Under the pieces are notes generated by a model, which searched no databases, had not been told where the DNA came from, and saw only the letters and a list, made by a program, of their open reading frames with translations. Shown here one piece after another: positions 34,704 to 45,167 of a stretch of DNA of 62,932 bases. How positions within the stretch are numbered: position 1 is the stretch's first letter; the number at the start of each line of letters is the position of its first letter. The position numbers and the translations under genes are program-made. The stretch is from positions 1-62,932 of the forward strand of contig LNEE01000010.1 of NCBI GenBank assembly GCA_001464895.1, written 5' to 3'. This stretch comes from Betaproteobacteria bacterium Ga0077532 (lineage in GTDB: Bacteria; Pseudomonadota; Gammaproteobacteria; Burkholderiales; Ga0077523).

Positions 34704-36304
34704 CGTTCGGTGGCGTTCCCTACGGTATCGGCCGGTCGGACATCGGTGGAGCTGTCGATCCGTGCCACGGATTCGAATTCTGCCCGCACCGTCCGCAGGT
34801 TGCGGAGGAACGGCTGGAAGCGCCGCAACTCCTGCGGCAGGGCCTCAATGGCATCTGCCGCCTCCGCAGGACTCGCATACAAGCCACGAATCACAGTGAG
34901 GGAAGGTCTGGCTTCGGCAGATTTACGGTACACAAAAATACTTTCACTATCAATAGATTTGGGGAGGTTCTTCAAATACTGCCGGAGGTATGCGTGGTCC
35001 GCGGCGCCCAGCAGTTGAATGGTGTACCCGGCCTCCGGATGAGCAGCCAGCCATGGGCCGGTGGCGCGTGTGCGGCGACGCATGGTGTCGTCGAGTGCGT
35101 CTGTGGTCGGCGGGGGCGCCACGGGCGCCGTCGCGGTGGCGGCGGGCTTGGCGATGGCGGGGGTGGGCGACGCCGCGATCGGGCCCGATGCGGTCTTCGC
35201 AACGGGCGCTCGGGCGGTGGCGGGCGTGGGCTCCACCTGGACAGGGGGCGGCGGCGCGGCGGCGGGCTGGGCGGGTTGCGTGGCGGTGGGGGCATCCGGA
35301 AGTTCGGTGTCGAGCCGGAGGGCTGGCGCGGCCGCGATCGGGCGTGTGACCGGCTGCACGGCGATCGAAGGCACGGCCGTCCGTCCAGCGAAGTGGTCGT
35401 AGATGAGCCAGCCCGCCACCGCCGCGCCAGCTACGAGCAGCCCGACGAGCGCGAGGCGACGCGTTCCGTCACCCGAGGCCCGGGTCGAGGGTTGACGGCT
35501 GAACTCGCTGTCCGCGATGGCTTTCCGGACATGGGCTGCGGTGACGGTGTGGGTGTTCTCGGCATACGCGGCGAGCAGGGCCTTGTCGGCGATGATGTTG
35601 ACGCGCCGGGTGAGGCCTTCGCTCGCCTGGGCGATCTGATCGATGATCCTGGGCGCGAAGAGCGCCGGCCCACGGTAGCCGGCGGTGCGCAGACGGAATC
35701 CGATGTATTCGGCGATTTCGTTCCGGTTGAGCGGCGCGAGGTGGAAGCTGTGCGTGATGCGTTCGCGCAGTTGCCGGATGTGGGCTTTCTGGAGGTTCTC
35801 GTTCAGCTCGGGCTGGCCGAACAGGATGATCTGGAGGAGCTTCTCCTGCTCGGTCTCGAGGTTGGACAGCAGCCGCACCTCTTCGAGGGTCTCCAGCGGC
35901 ATCCCCTGCGACTCCTCGATGAAGAGCACCACGCGGCGTCCTTCGGCGTGACGGGCGACGAGGTAGTTCTGCAGGACGTGGATCAGCTCGACCCGCGGTG
36001 TGTCCCGCGCCTGCCGCAGCTGCAGTTCGAAGGCGATGGCCCGCAGGATCTCGTCGGGCGAGACGTTCGGGTTCGCGAGATAGATCATGTCGACCGTGCT
36101 GCCGAGGCGCTGCTGCAGCACCCTGCACAGCATGGTCTTCCCGCTGCCGACCTCGCCCGTCACCTTGACGATGCCCTCGCCCTGCGAGATCGCGTAGAGG
36201 AGTGCACCCAGAACCTCGCCGCGGCTGCCGCCCTCGAAGAAGAAATCGGTGTCCGGCGTGATCTTGAAGGGTGGGCGCGAAAGACCGAAGGCGGCGTAGT
36301 ACAA
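34700..36304 (-). CDS. MshM/ExeA-like AAA ATPase with C-terminal SPOR-like domain
   Basis: 534 residues. It starts MYYAAFGLSRPPFKITPDTD, the ExeA/MshM hallmark; Walker A is GEVGSGKT at about 50. A membrane helix lies near 283-300 (LALVGLLVAGAAVAGWLIYD), then a Pro/Ala/Thr spacer and a C-terminal region YTIQLLGAADHAYL...VIRGLYASPAEA, which resembles a SPOR peptidoglycan-binding domain. It should help insert the secretin into the cell wall. A short A+T-rich patch (about 34918-34985) lies in the SPOR part. Confidence 0.88.
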   Translation of the reverse strand: MYYAAFGLSRPPFKITPDTDFFFEGGSRGEVLGALLYAISQGEGIVKVTGEVGSGKTMLCRVLQQRLGSTVDMIYLANPNVSPDEILRAIAFELQLRQARDTPRVELIHVLQNYLVARHAEGRRVVLFIEESQGMPLETLEEVRLLSNLETEQEKLLQIILFGQPELNENLQKAHIRQLRERITHSFHLAPLNRNEIAEYIGFRLRTAGYRGPALFAPRIIDQIAQASEGLTRRVNIIADKALLAAYAENTHTVTAAHVRKAIADSEFSRQPSTRASGDGTRRLALVGLLVAGAAVAGWLIYDHFAGRTAVPSIAVQPVTRPIAAAPALRLDTELPDAPTATQPAQPAAAPPPPVQVEPTPATARAPVAKTASGPIAASPTPAIAKPAATATAPVAPPPTTDALDDTMRRRTRATGPWLAAHPEAGYTIQLLGAADHAYLRQYLKNLPKSIDSESIFVYRKSAEARPSLTVIRGLYASPAEAADAIEALPQELRRFQPFLRNLRTVRAEFESVARIDSSTDVRPADTVGNATER

Positions 36305-36321
36305 GGGCTGGGGCTCCGGGG

Positions 36322-37791
36322 TCAGGCCGATGTCGAGGGTCGGTTGTGCGGTTCGTCCGCACCCGGGACCCGGGACTGCATCCGACTGTAGAGCGTCGTC
36401 CGATGCATGCCGAGCATGCGTGCGGCGTGCGCGAGATTGCCGCGAGTGAGCTGGAGGGCGGCCTCCACGAAGCAGCTCTCCCAGGTTCGCATGCTCGCAT
36501 CGAGGTCGATGCTGCGACGGGCCGACAGCACGGCGAGGGCGGCTTCCACGCTCGGCACGAACGGATCTCCGCCGGGGCCGCCCGCACCTTCATGGGTCTG
36601 GAAGTCGAGTTCTTCGGCGAGTTCGCTCCGGGTGACCTCCCAGCCCGCGTACTTGGTGGTGAGCCGGATCACGATGTTGCGCAACTCACGAACATTGCCC
36701 GGAAAGGCGTAGGCCATCCAGAGGACCTTGGCATCCTCGTCAAGGGTGCACGGTGCCATCCCGGCCTGCGCCGCGTAGCGGACACCGAAGTGCTCCAGCA
36801 GTCTTGCCTTGTCGTCCCCGAGGTCGCGTAGCGGCGGGACCTGGATCGTGAACACTGACAGCCGGTGATAGAGGTCCATGCGGAACCGGCCGGCCTTCGT
36901 CTCGACGCGAAGATCGCGGTTGGTCGCAGCGATCACCCGTGCGGCGCTCATGCGCAGTTGGGTCTCACCGACCCGCTGATACTCGCCATTCTCGAGTACC
37001 CGTAGCAGCTTCGCCTGCAGCTCCAGTGGCAGTTCCCCGATCTCGTCGAGGAACAGCGAGCCTTCTGCAGCATCCTCGAAGTAGCCGGAGCGGCCCGCAC
37101 CAGCGCCGGTGAAGGCGCCCTTGGCGTAACCGAACAGCGTCGGCTCCACCAGCGTCGGCGAGATGGCTGCGCAGTTCAGTGCGAAGTAGGGATGCGCCGA
37201 ACGGGGGCCGCCGCGGTGTAGTGCTCGCGCCACGAGTTCCTTTCCGCTGCCGGATTCTCCCTCGATGAGCACCGGGAACGGGGACGCGGCGTACTGACGG
37301 ATCTGCTCCCGCAGTCGGCCGATCGGAAAGCTGTTGCCGACGATGCCGTCGTCCGCCGGCGCGGCGCGCTCGGCCTCGCGAAAACTGAGGGCGCGGAGGA
37401 GGAGTTGCCGCAGCACTGCCGGCTCGCAGGGCTTGGCGACGAAATCCACTGCGCCGAGCGTGCGGGCGTACCGGGCGTTCGCCTCGTCGTTCTGTCCGGA
37501 CAGAACGACGATCTTGATCTCGGGTGCTGCAGCCAGGAGTTCGGTGATCAGGCGGAAGCCTTCATCCGGGCGGTGCGGCGTGGGGGGTAGCCCGAGGTCG
37601 ACCAGGGCGAGCCCCGGGACCCGCTCCAGTTGGGTGATCAGATTGCGCGCCTGCTGGCGGGATCCGGCCGCGAAGATGCGGAAGTCCTTGCCTAGTACGA
37701 AGTCGAGCGTGTCGGTGATGAGCGGATCGTCATCGACGATCAGCAGGTCCGGCTTCCGGGCGTCGGGAGATTCCAAGGCGCTGCTACCCAC
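36322..37791 (-). CDS. PilR/NtrC-like sigma-54 response regulator
   Basis: 489 residues from GTG 37791. The receiver domain has LLIVDDDPL at 16-24 and the phosphoacceptor Asp65 in LALVDLGLP. The AAA+ domain has EGESGSGKE, the sigma-54 loop GAFTGAGAG and Walker B-like SLFLDEIGEL. The C-terminal Fis-type helix-turn-helix is GNLAHAARMLGMHRTTLYSRM (split: GNLAHAARMLGM, HRTTLYSRM). Start chosen at the first receiver codon; it overlaps the ABC ATPase stop by 8 bases. Likely partner of the kinase at 19983 and activator of the pilin promoters. Confidence 0.92.
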   Translation of the reverse strand: MGSSALESPDARKPDLLIVDDDPLITDTLDFVLGKDFRIFAAGSRQQARNLITQLERVPGLALVDLGLPPTPHRPDEGFRLITELLAAAPEIKIVVLSGQNDEANARYARTLGAVDFVAKPCEPAVLRQLLLRALSFREAERAAPADDGIVGNSFPIGRLREQIRQYAASPFPVLIEGESGSGKELVARALHRGGPRSAHPYFALNCAAISPTLVEPTLFGYAKGAFTGAGAGRSGYFEDAAEGSLFLDEIGELPLELQAKLLRVLENGEYQRVGETQLRMSAARVIAATNRDLRVETKAGRFRMDLYHRLSVFTIQVPPLRDLGDDKARLLEHFGVRYAAQAGMAPCTLDEDAKVLWMAYAFPGNVRELRNIVIRLTTKYAGWEVTRSELAEELDFQTHEGAGGPGGDPFVPSVEAALAVLSARRSIDLDASMRTWESCFVEAALQLTRGNLAHAARMLGMHRTTLYSRMQSRVPGADEPHNRPSTSA

Positions 37792-38581
37792 GGGACATGG
37801 CACCGGATTGTGCCAGACGCACCGGGTGCCGCCCCCGGGCGGCTTCGTCCGAGGCGAGTTCAGCCAGGAAGGCTGCTTCGAGGCTCGCGGCCCCGTGCCG
37901 GGCCCGCAGCGCGTCCGGAGGGCCATCGAAGAGGAGGCGCCCGTCGTGGAGCAACGCCATACGTCCACACATCTCGTCGACGTCCGCCAGCGCGTGGGAC
38001 GTCAGGAAGATCGTCGTCCCCGCGGCGTGGCGGGCAGCGAGGGCCGTCTTGAGCGCGGCCCGTGCCCGCGGGTCGAGGCCGCTCGCGGGCTCATCCAGTA
38101 TGAGCAGCCGACGACCGGAGAGCAGGCAGGCGGCAAGGCCGAGCTTCTGCGTCATTCCCTTCGAATAGCTGCGCACCGGGCGGTCGAGGGCGTCGCGGTC
38201 GAGTTCGAGGGCATCCATGGCCTGATGTACGTCCACTTCCAGCACCTGCCGACCGTAGAGCCGGCCCATCGCCTCGAGAAAGTCTCGTCCCGTCAGGTAG
38301 AACGGCGCGCTGAATCGCTCGGGCAGGAAGGCGAGATGCCGGCGCGCGCTGGTCTGGAGGCTGGTCTCGCCGAATATCTCGATGGTGCCCGCGTCGGCGC
38401 GGTTGGCATCGAGGAGGCAGCGGATGAGAGTGGTCTTTCCGGCGCCGTTGACGCCTACGAGGCCGTAGAAGGCCCCGGTCGGGACGTCGAGATTCACGGC
38501 CTCCAGACGCGGCACGCCCGCGAAGGATTTGCCGACGGCACGGAACCGCAAGGCGGGCGGATCGGACAGGCGTTCGACCAT
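37784..38581 (-). CDS. ABC transporter ATPase, probable partner of the pilus-locus permease
   Basis: 265 residues from ATG 38581 (ATG 38644 also in frame). Walker A VGVNGAGKT, signature YSKGMTQKL (a variant of LSGGQ), Walker B LLILDEPASGLDP and H-loop LTSHALADVD are present. It is of the ABC-2 exporter type with no permease next to it; the lone permease at 19055-19852 lies at the far end of the pilus locus. Together with the anchored protein at 18312 they recall PilG/PilH/PilI of Myxococcus. First gene of the leftward pilus operon, divergent from mlaF. Confidence 0.87.
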   Translation of the reverse strand: MVERLSDPPALRFRAVGKSFAGVPRLEAVNLDVPTGAFYGLVGVNGAGKTTLIRCLLDANRADAGTIEIFGETSLQTSARRHLAFLPERFSAPFYLTGRDFLEAMGRLYGRQVLEVDVHQAMDALELDRDALDRPVRSYSKGMTQKLGLAACLLSGRRLLILDEPASGLDPRARAALKTALAARHAAGTTIFLTSHALADVDEMCGRMALLHDGRLLFDGPPDALRARHGAASLEAAFLAELASDEAARGRHPVRLAQSGAMSRG

Positions 38582-38709
38582 GTCGGTCCGGTTGTTGAGC
38601 AGGTGGGAACCGATTCGACGGTAGCCGAATCGAAGTGGCCCCACAAGCTATCCGCAGGGGCGACGCGGGCATCCATTACAATCGGGCTCTCCATGCCTCC
38701 GTACTTTCC

Positions 38710-39519
38710 GTGCCGAACGAACCGCTGGTCGAACTGACAGACGTCGCCTTCTCCTACGGCGCCCGCCCGATTCTCAGTGGGATCCGCATGCGGATCCCGC
38801 GGGGCAAGGTCGTGGCGATCATGGGCGGGAGCGGTTGTGGCAAGACGACGATCCTTCGCCTCATCGGCGGTCAGCTGAAGGCGACTTCCGGGGTGGTCAG
38901 GGTCGACGGTCAGGATGTCTCGGGCCTGACCTATGCCGATCTCTACCGACTGCGAAGGCGCATGGGGATGCTCTTCCAGTTCGGTGCGATGTTCACCGAC
39001 CTGTCGGTCTTCGAGAACGTGGCGTTTCCGCTGCGCGAGCACACGAAGCTGCCTGAATCCGTGATCCACGATCTCGTGCTGCTCAAGCTTCAGGCGGTCG
39101 GCCTGCGCGGGGCGGCGCACCTGAGGCCGGCCGAGCTGTCGGGCGGCATGGCGCGGCGGGTGGCTCTCGCACGGGCCATCTCCCTCGATCCGACGCTCAT
39201 CATGTACGACGAGCCCTTCACCGGTCTCGACCCCATCTCGCTCGGCGTCATCGCCAATCTCATCCGGCGCCTGAACGATGCGCTCGGCGCGACGTCCATC
39301 CTGGTCACGCACGATGTGGAGGCTTCCCTGGGGATCGTCGACTATGTGTACATCGCCGCAGGCGGCCAGATCGTCGCCGAGGGGACGCCAGATGAGATCC
39401 GGGCATCGCAGGACCCCTTCGTGCATCAGTTCGTGAACGGCGAGGCGGATGGGCCCGTGGGTTTCCACTACCCCGGCAGCACGCTCGCTGCGGACCTCGG
39501 CCTGGAGGCACGCTCGTGA
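38710..39519 (+). CDS. mlaF: Phospholipid ABC transporter ATPase MlaF
   Basis: 269 residues from GTG 38710. Walker A GGSGCGKT, signature LSGGMARR, Walker B LIMYDEPFTGLDP and the family-typical QFGAMFTDLSVFENVAFPLRE identify MlaF. With MlaE, MlaD and MlaB it moves phospholipids between outer and inner membranes to keep lipid asymmetry. The TACAAT at 38677-38682 could be a -10 element. The stop overlaps mlaE by 4 bases. Confidence 0.95.
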   Translation: MPNEPLVELTDVAFSYGARPILSGIRMRIPRGKVVAIMGGSGCGKTTILRLIGGQLKATSGVVRVDGQDVSGLTYADLYRLRRRMGMLFQFGAMFTDLSVFENVAFPLREHTKLPESVIHDLVLLKLQAVGLRGAAHLRPAELSGGMARRVALARAISLDPTLIMYDEPFTGLDPISLGVIANLIRRLNDALGATSILVTHDVEASLGIVDYVYIAAGGQIVAEGTPDEIRASQDPFVHQFVNGEADGPVGFHYPGSTLAADLGLEARS

Positions 39520-40298
39520 TCGACGCATTGCGTCACATCGGTGCCCGCACGGTGGACGGCGTGTGGAAGCTCGGCTGCGCAACCCGGTTCACGGGGACGA
39601 TCCTCGCGCGGTCCGGCATGTGCCTTCGCCGTCCCCAGTTGGTGCTGGACCAGATCTACTTCACCGGTGTGCTCTCGCTGGTGATCATCATCGTGAGCGG
39701 GTTGTTCGTCGGTCTCGTGCTGGGCCTGCAGGGCTACGAGACCTTGAAACGGTACGGTTCGGCAGAGGCGCTTGGAACGCTCGTGGCACTGTCGCTCGTG
39801 CGCGAGCTGGGTCCGGTGGTGTCGGCGCTGCTCTTCGCGAGCCGTGCCGGTTCGGCGATCACGGCGCGGATCGGGATCATGAAGTCCACCGAGCAGCTCT
39901 CGGCGATGGAGATGATGGCGGTGGATCCGCACTCCCGCGTGCTCGCGCCGGTCTTCTGGGGTGGTGTGCTCTCGATGCCATTGCTCGCAGCCATCTTCAG
40001 CGCCTTCGGGGTGTTCGGCGGTTACCTGATCGGCGTGGTCATCATCGGGGTGGACTCCGGCGCGTTCTGGTCGCAGATGCAGGCGAACGTCGATCTCTGG
40101 AGCGATGTCATGAATGGCGTGATCAAGAGTGCAGTGTTCGGTGTTGCCGTGACACTCATCGCGCTGTTCGAGGGTTACGATGCGCCCCCCACGGCTGAGG
40201 GGGTGTCCTATGCGGTGACGCGCACGGTCGTCACGTCGGCGCTGGCCATCCTGGCGCTGGATTTCGTGCTGACCTCGTTCATGTTCACGGGGGTATAG
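39516..40298 (+). CDS. mlaE: Phospholipid ABC transporter permease MlaE
   Basis: 260 residues with five membrane segments. Diagnostic stretches include QIYFTGVLSLVIIIVSGLFVG, GPVVSALLFASRAGSAITARIG and MKSTEQLSAMEMMAVDP. The MlaE dimer sits below the MlaD hexamer. It is two bases upstream of mlaD. Confidence 0.95.
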   Translation: MIDALRHIGARTVDGVWKLGCATRFTGTILARSGMCLRRPQLVLDQIYFTGVLSLVIIIVSGLFVGLVLGLQGYETLKRYGSAEALGTLVALSLVRELGPVVSALLFASRAGSAITARIGIMKSTEQLSAMEMMAVDPHSRVLAPVFWGGVLSMPLLAAIFSAFGVFGGYLIGVVIIGVDSGAFWSQMQANVDLWSDVMNGVIKSAVFGVAVTLIALFEGYDAPPTAEGVSYAVTRTVVTSALAILALDFVLTSFMFTGV

Positions 40299-40300
40299 AA

Positions 40301-40780
40301 ATGAAGCGCACTACCGTCGACCTCTGGGTCGGCCTGTTCGTGGTGGGCGGGTTGATCGCGCTCCTGGTCCTGGCCCTCAAGGTCGGCAATGCCAGTACCG
40401 TGACTGCTGGGCAGGGTTACAAGCTGACGGCCGAGTTCAGCAACATCGGTGGTCTGAAGCCCCGCGCACCGGTCAAGAGTGCCGGGGTGGTGGTGGGCCG
40501 GGTCGAGTCGATCCGATTCGACAACAAGAAATTCCTGGCGCAGGTCACGTTGCTGATCGACAAGACGTACGAGTTTCCCAAGGACAGCAATGCGTCCATC
40601 CTGACCTCCGGTCTGCTGGGCGAGCAGTACATCGGCCTCGACGGTGGTGGTGACGATGCGGTCTTGAAGGACGGCGACCGGATCACCCTCACCCAGTCCG
40701 CTCTCGTGCTGGAACAGATGATCGGACGGTTTCTCACCGGCAAGGCCGCTGAGGGACCGACCGCTGGAAAGGACCAATGA
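40301..40780 (+). CDS. mlaD: Phospholipid-binding MCE protein MlaD
   Basis: 159 residues. An N-terminal membrane anchor (LWVGLFVVGGLIALLVLALK) precedes a single MCE domain with FSNIGGLKPRAPVKSAGVVVG and SGLLGEQYIGLDGGG, followed by a short C-terminal helix. Six copies form the periplasmic ring that receives lipid from MlaC. Confidence 0.95.
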   Translation: MKRTTVDLWVGLFVVGGLIALLVLALKVGNASTVTAGQGYKLTAEFSNIGGLKPRAPVKSAGVVVGRVESIRFDNKKFLAQVTLLIDKTYEFPKDSNASILTSGLLGEQYIGLDGGGDDAVLKDGDRITLTQSALVLEQMIGRFLTGKAAEGPTAGKDQ

Positions 40781-40813
40781 CGGCTCCGGCCGTCGCCGTA
40801 TAGCGAGGAAATC

Positions 40814-41461
40814 ATGAGAAACCTGCGATCCCTGATGGCGGTATGTCTGCCCGCGCTGGCTCTAGTCCTGACACTGGTGGGGGGTGCGCGCGCCGAACCC
40901 ACACCCCCCGACGTCCTGGTGCGAACGACCAGCGAGGAGGTGCTGCGCCTCGTCGCCGAGGACAAGGACCTCCGCAACGGCAATGCCTCGAAGCTGGTCG
41001 ATCTCATCGAGACCCGCATCCTGCCGCAGTTCGACATGTCGAAGATGACCCGGCTCGCCGTCGGCAAGAACTGGCGCCAGGCGACACAGGATCAGCAGAA
41101 GCAGCTCATCAAGGAATTCCAGACGCTGCTGGTGCGGTCCTACAGCGCCGCCTACAGTGCCTATCGCCACGTGAAGGTCGACGTGAAGCCGCTGAAGGCG
41201 ATCGATGGCGAGGACGTCACGGTCAAGACGCAGATCCTCCTGCCGGGTGGTGCACCGCCGGTGGCTGTCGACTACGCGATGAATGCCACGCCCGACGGCT
41301 GGAAGGTCTACAACGTGGTTGTGGAAGGAGTGAGCCTCGTGACCACCTACCGCACCGAGTTCGGTGTGCAGATCGAGCAGGGAGGCATCGACGGGCTCAT
41401 CCGGAACCTCCAGGAGCGCAACAGCAAGGCCGCACAGCCGCCTGCACCGGCGAAGAAATGA
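40814..41461 (+). CDS. mlaC: Periplasmic phospholipid carrier MlaC
   Basis: 215 residues. A signal peptide ends near GGARAEP, followed by the Ttg2D/MlaC fold with LPQFDMSKMTRLAVGKNWRQ and DGWKVYNVVVEGVSLVTTYR. It carries phospholipid through the periplasm between MlaA and MlaFEDB. The ATG of mlaB overlaps its stop by 4 bases. Confidence 0.94.
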   Translation: MRNLRSLMAVCLPALALVLTLVGGARAEPTPPDVLVRTTSEEVLRLVAEDKDLRNGNASKLVDLIETRILPQFDMSKMTRLAVGKNWRQATQDQQKQLIKEFQTLLVRSYSAAYSAYRHVKVDVKPLKAIDGEDVTVKTQILLPGGAPPVAVDYAMNATPDGWKVYNVVVEGVSLVTTYRTEFGVQIEQGGIDGLIRNLQERNSKAAQPPAPAKK

Positions 41462-41742
41462 TCACCCGACAGGAAAGCACGCTGCGCATCGCCGGGCCGG
41501 TCAACCTCGATACGATGGGGGAGATGCTGGGTGAGGCGCGACGGCTGATGACGGCGGACGTCGAGGTGCTGGACGTGGGCGATGTCACCGAAGCCGATTC
41601 GAGCCTGATCGCCCTCCTTCTGGACCTCACCCGGTCGGCGCAGGCCGTTGGCCGATCGCTGGTCATCACCCGCCCGACCCCTGGACTTGCGAGTCTCGCG
41701 AGGCTCTACGGACTCGAAGCCCTGCTCCTTCCTGCGGTCTGA
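41458..41742 (+). CDS. mlaB: STAS-domain protein MlaB
   Basis: 94 residues forming one STAS domain: LRIAGPVNLDTM, the EVLDVGDVTEADSSLIALLLD core and a SLARLYGLEALL end. MlaB binds MlaF and is needed for assembly and activity of the complex. It sits at the usual last place of the mla operon. Confidence 0.88.
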   Translation: MITRQESTLRIAGPVNLDTMGEMLGEARRLMTADVEVLDVGDVTEADSSLIALLLDLTRSAQAVGRSLVITRPTPGLASLARLYGLEALLLPAV

Positions 41743-41751
41743 CGGCCGCTC

Positions 41752-42651
41752 ATGGTTCCGGCAATCTCCGTCAAGTCCCTCTCCAAACGTTACGGCAGCC
41801 TCCAGGCCCTCGACGGGGTCGATCTTCAGGTGGAGCAAGGGGAGTTCTTCGCCCTGCTGGGCCCGAACGGGGCTGGCAAGACAACACTCATCAGTGTTCT
41901 GGCGGGCTTGGCACGACCCGATGCGGGCGAGGTCCGCGTCATGGGTCACGACGTCGTCCGGGACTATCGGGCGGCGAGACGTGCGCTCGGCGTCGTTCCC
42001 CAGGAACTCGTCTTCGATCCGTTCTTCACAGTGCGGGAGACGTTGCGGATCCAGTCCGGCTACTTCGGGCTGCGAAACAACGATGCCTGGGTCGACGAGA
42101 TCATCGATCGGCTGGATCTCCGCGCCAAGGCGAACGCGAACATGCGGGCGCTGTCCGGCGGCATGAAGCGGCGCGTGCTCGTGGCGCAGGCGCTGGTGCA
42201 CAAACCCCCGGTGATCATCCTGGACGAGCCCACGGCCGGTGTGGACGTCGAGTTGCGCCAGGGTCTCTGGGAGTTCGTGGGCAGCCTCAACGCGGAGGGC
42301 CACACGATCGTCCTGACCACCCACTATCTGGAGGAGGCCGAGACGCTCTGCGGACGGGTGGCCATGCTGAAGCAGGGGCGAGTGGTGGCGTTGGACACCA
42401 CACGTAACCTGCTCGCTGATCTATCGGGCCTGCAACTGTCGATGCGTCTCGAGCCTGATCGCCTGCCCGTTCAGTTCGAGGGGCGCGCCCGTCGGGATGC
42501 CGATGGTGCGTGGGTGATGGCGCTCGGGCGGCACGCGGAGATTGCCGATGTCGCCGTGGCGCTGCGCGCGGAAGGCGTCGAATTGAAGGATCTCCGCGTT
42601 CTCGAACCCGACCTCGAAGAGGCCTTCGTGCGCATCATGGGGCGGCGATGA
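41752..42651 (+). CDS. ABC-2 exporter ATPase (YadG-like)
   Basis: 299 residues. Walker [10 protein letters not shown], signature LSGGMKRR, Walker B VIILDEPTAGVDVELR and TTHYLEEAE form a drug/polysaccharide-type ABC-2 ATPase with a C-terminal accessory domain. The permease follows with a 4-bp overlap. In E. coli the equivalents YadG/YadH have no fixed substrate. Placed between mla and ibaG, it may share their transcript. Confidence 0.93.
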   Translation: MVPAISVKSLSKRYGSLQALDGVDLQVEQGEFFALLGPNGAGKTTLISVLAGLARPDAGEVRVMGHDVVRDYRAARRALGVVPQELVFDPFFTVRETLRIQSGYFGLRNNDAWVDEIIDRLDLRAKANANMRALSGGMKRRVLVAQALVHKPPVIILDEPTAGVDVELRQGLWEFVGSLNAEGHTIVLTTHYLEEAETLCGRVAMLKQGRVVALDTTRNLLADLSGLQLSMRLEPDRLPVQFEGRARRDADGAWVMALGRHAEIADVAVALRAEGVELKDLRVLEPDLEEAFVRIMGRR

Positions 42652-43403
42652 CCGGATTCCGGACACTGCTCTACAAGGAGCTGCTGCGCTTCTGGAAGGT
42701 GAGCTTCCAGACGATTGGAGCCCCCGTCCTCACAGCGCTGCTCTACATGCTGGTCTTCTCCCACGTGCTGGAATCCCGGGTGGAGGTGTTTCCAGGCGTC
42801 TCGTACGGCGCCTTCCTGATCCCCGGCCTCGCGATGATGTCCCTGCTCCAGAACGCGTTCGCCAACAGTTCCTCCAGTCTCGTGCAGTCGAAGGTCACAG
42901 GGAACATCGTGTTCATCCTGCTGCCTCCGCTCTCGCATGCCGAGTTCTACTGGGCCTACGTGATCGCTGCGATGGTGCGAGGCATGCTGGTGGGCGCCGG
43001 CGTGTTTCTGGTGACCCTCGTGACGGTCTCGGTTCCGTTCCCCAACCTGCTGTGGGCCCTCGCATTCGCCATGCTGGGTGGGGGAATTCTCGGGGCGCTG
43101 GGCTTGATTGCCGGAATCTGGGCAGACAAGTTCGACCAGATGGCCGCCTTCCAGAACTTCGTGGTGATGCCACTCACTTTTCTATCCGGCGTGTTCTATT
43201 CCATCCACACCCTGCCGCCGTTCTGGCAGGCGGTGTCACACCTGAATCCCATCTTCTACATGATCGACGGGTTCCGCTACGCCTTCTTCGGCGCGTCGGA
43301 TCGCTCGCCCTGGATGAGTCTGGCGATTGTGACGGGCTGCTTCACTGCCTTATCATTCGCATCCCTCCAGATGATCCGGCGTGGCTACAAGTTGCGGCAC
43401 TGA
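42648..43403 (+). CDS. ABC-2 exporter permease (YadH-like)
   Basis: 251 residues and six membrane helices. FRTLLYKELLRFWKVSFQTI opens the protein; LPPLSHAEFYWAYVIAAMVRG and NPIFYMIDGFRYAF are ABC-2 hallmarks. It forms the exporter with the preceding ATPase. Substrate unknown. Confidence 0.92.
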   Translation: MTGFRTLLYKELLRFWKVSFQTIGAPVLTALLYMLVFSHVLESRVEVFPGVSYGAFLIPGLAMMSLLQNAFANSSSSLVQSKVTGNIVFILLPPLSHAEFYWAYVIAAMVRGMLVGAGVFLVTLVTVSVPFPNLLWALAFAMLGGGILGALGLIAGIWADKFDQMAAFQNFVVMPLTFLSGVFYSIHTLPPFWQAVSHLNPIFYMIDGFRYAFFGASDRSPWMSLAIVTGCFTALSFASLQMIRRGYKLRH

Positions 43404-43432
43404 CGACATAGCGCGCCCCGCAGGAACCAAGC

Positions 43433-43669
43433 ATGGTCACCCCCGAGCAGGTCCGCAGCTACATCCTCGAAAACCTTGAATGCGATCACGTCGAAGTGGC
43501 GGGCGATGGCCACCATTTCGAGGCAGTGATCGTGAGCAGTGCCTTCGAAGGCAAGTCGCGGGTTCAGCAGCACCAGACCGTGTATCGCGCACTGGGCGAT
43601 CGCATGCGCGAGGAAATCCACGCCCTGTCGATGAAGACTTTCACCCCCGGAGATTGGCCAGGGCGCTGA
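43433..43669 (+). CDS. ibaG: BolA-family protein IbaG
   Basis: 78 residues. The class pattern is VAGDGHHFEAVIVSSAFEGKSRV plus RVQQHQTVYRALG, with the conserved His pair for Fe-S binding with monothiol glutaredoxin. It lies directly after the mla/ABC genes and before murA, the standard IbaG position. The 192 bp that follow (43670-43861) hold no gene that I can support. Confidence 0.92.
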   Translation: MVTPEQVRSYILENLECDHVEVAGDGHHFEAVIVSSAFEGKSRVQQHQTVYRALGDRMREEIHALSMKTFTPGDWPGR

Positions 43670-45136
<1,467 letters not shown>

Positions 45137-45167
45137 AATCCATGTCCATCCTTTCAGCGTCGCAGCC

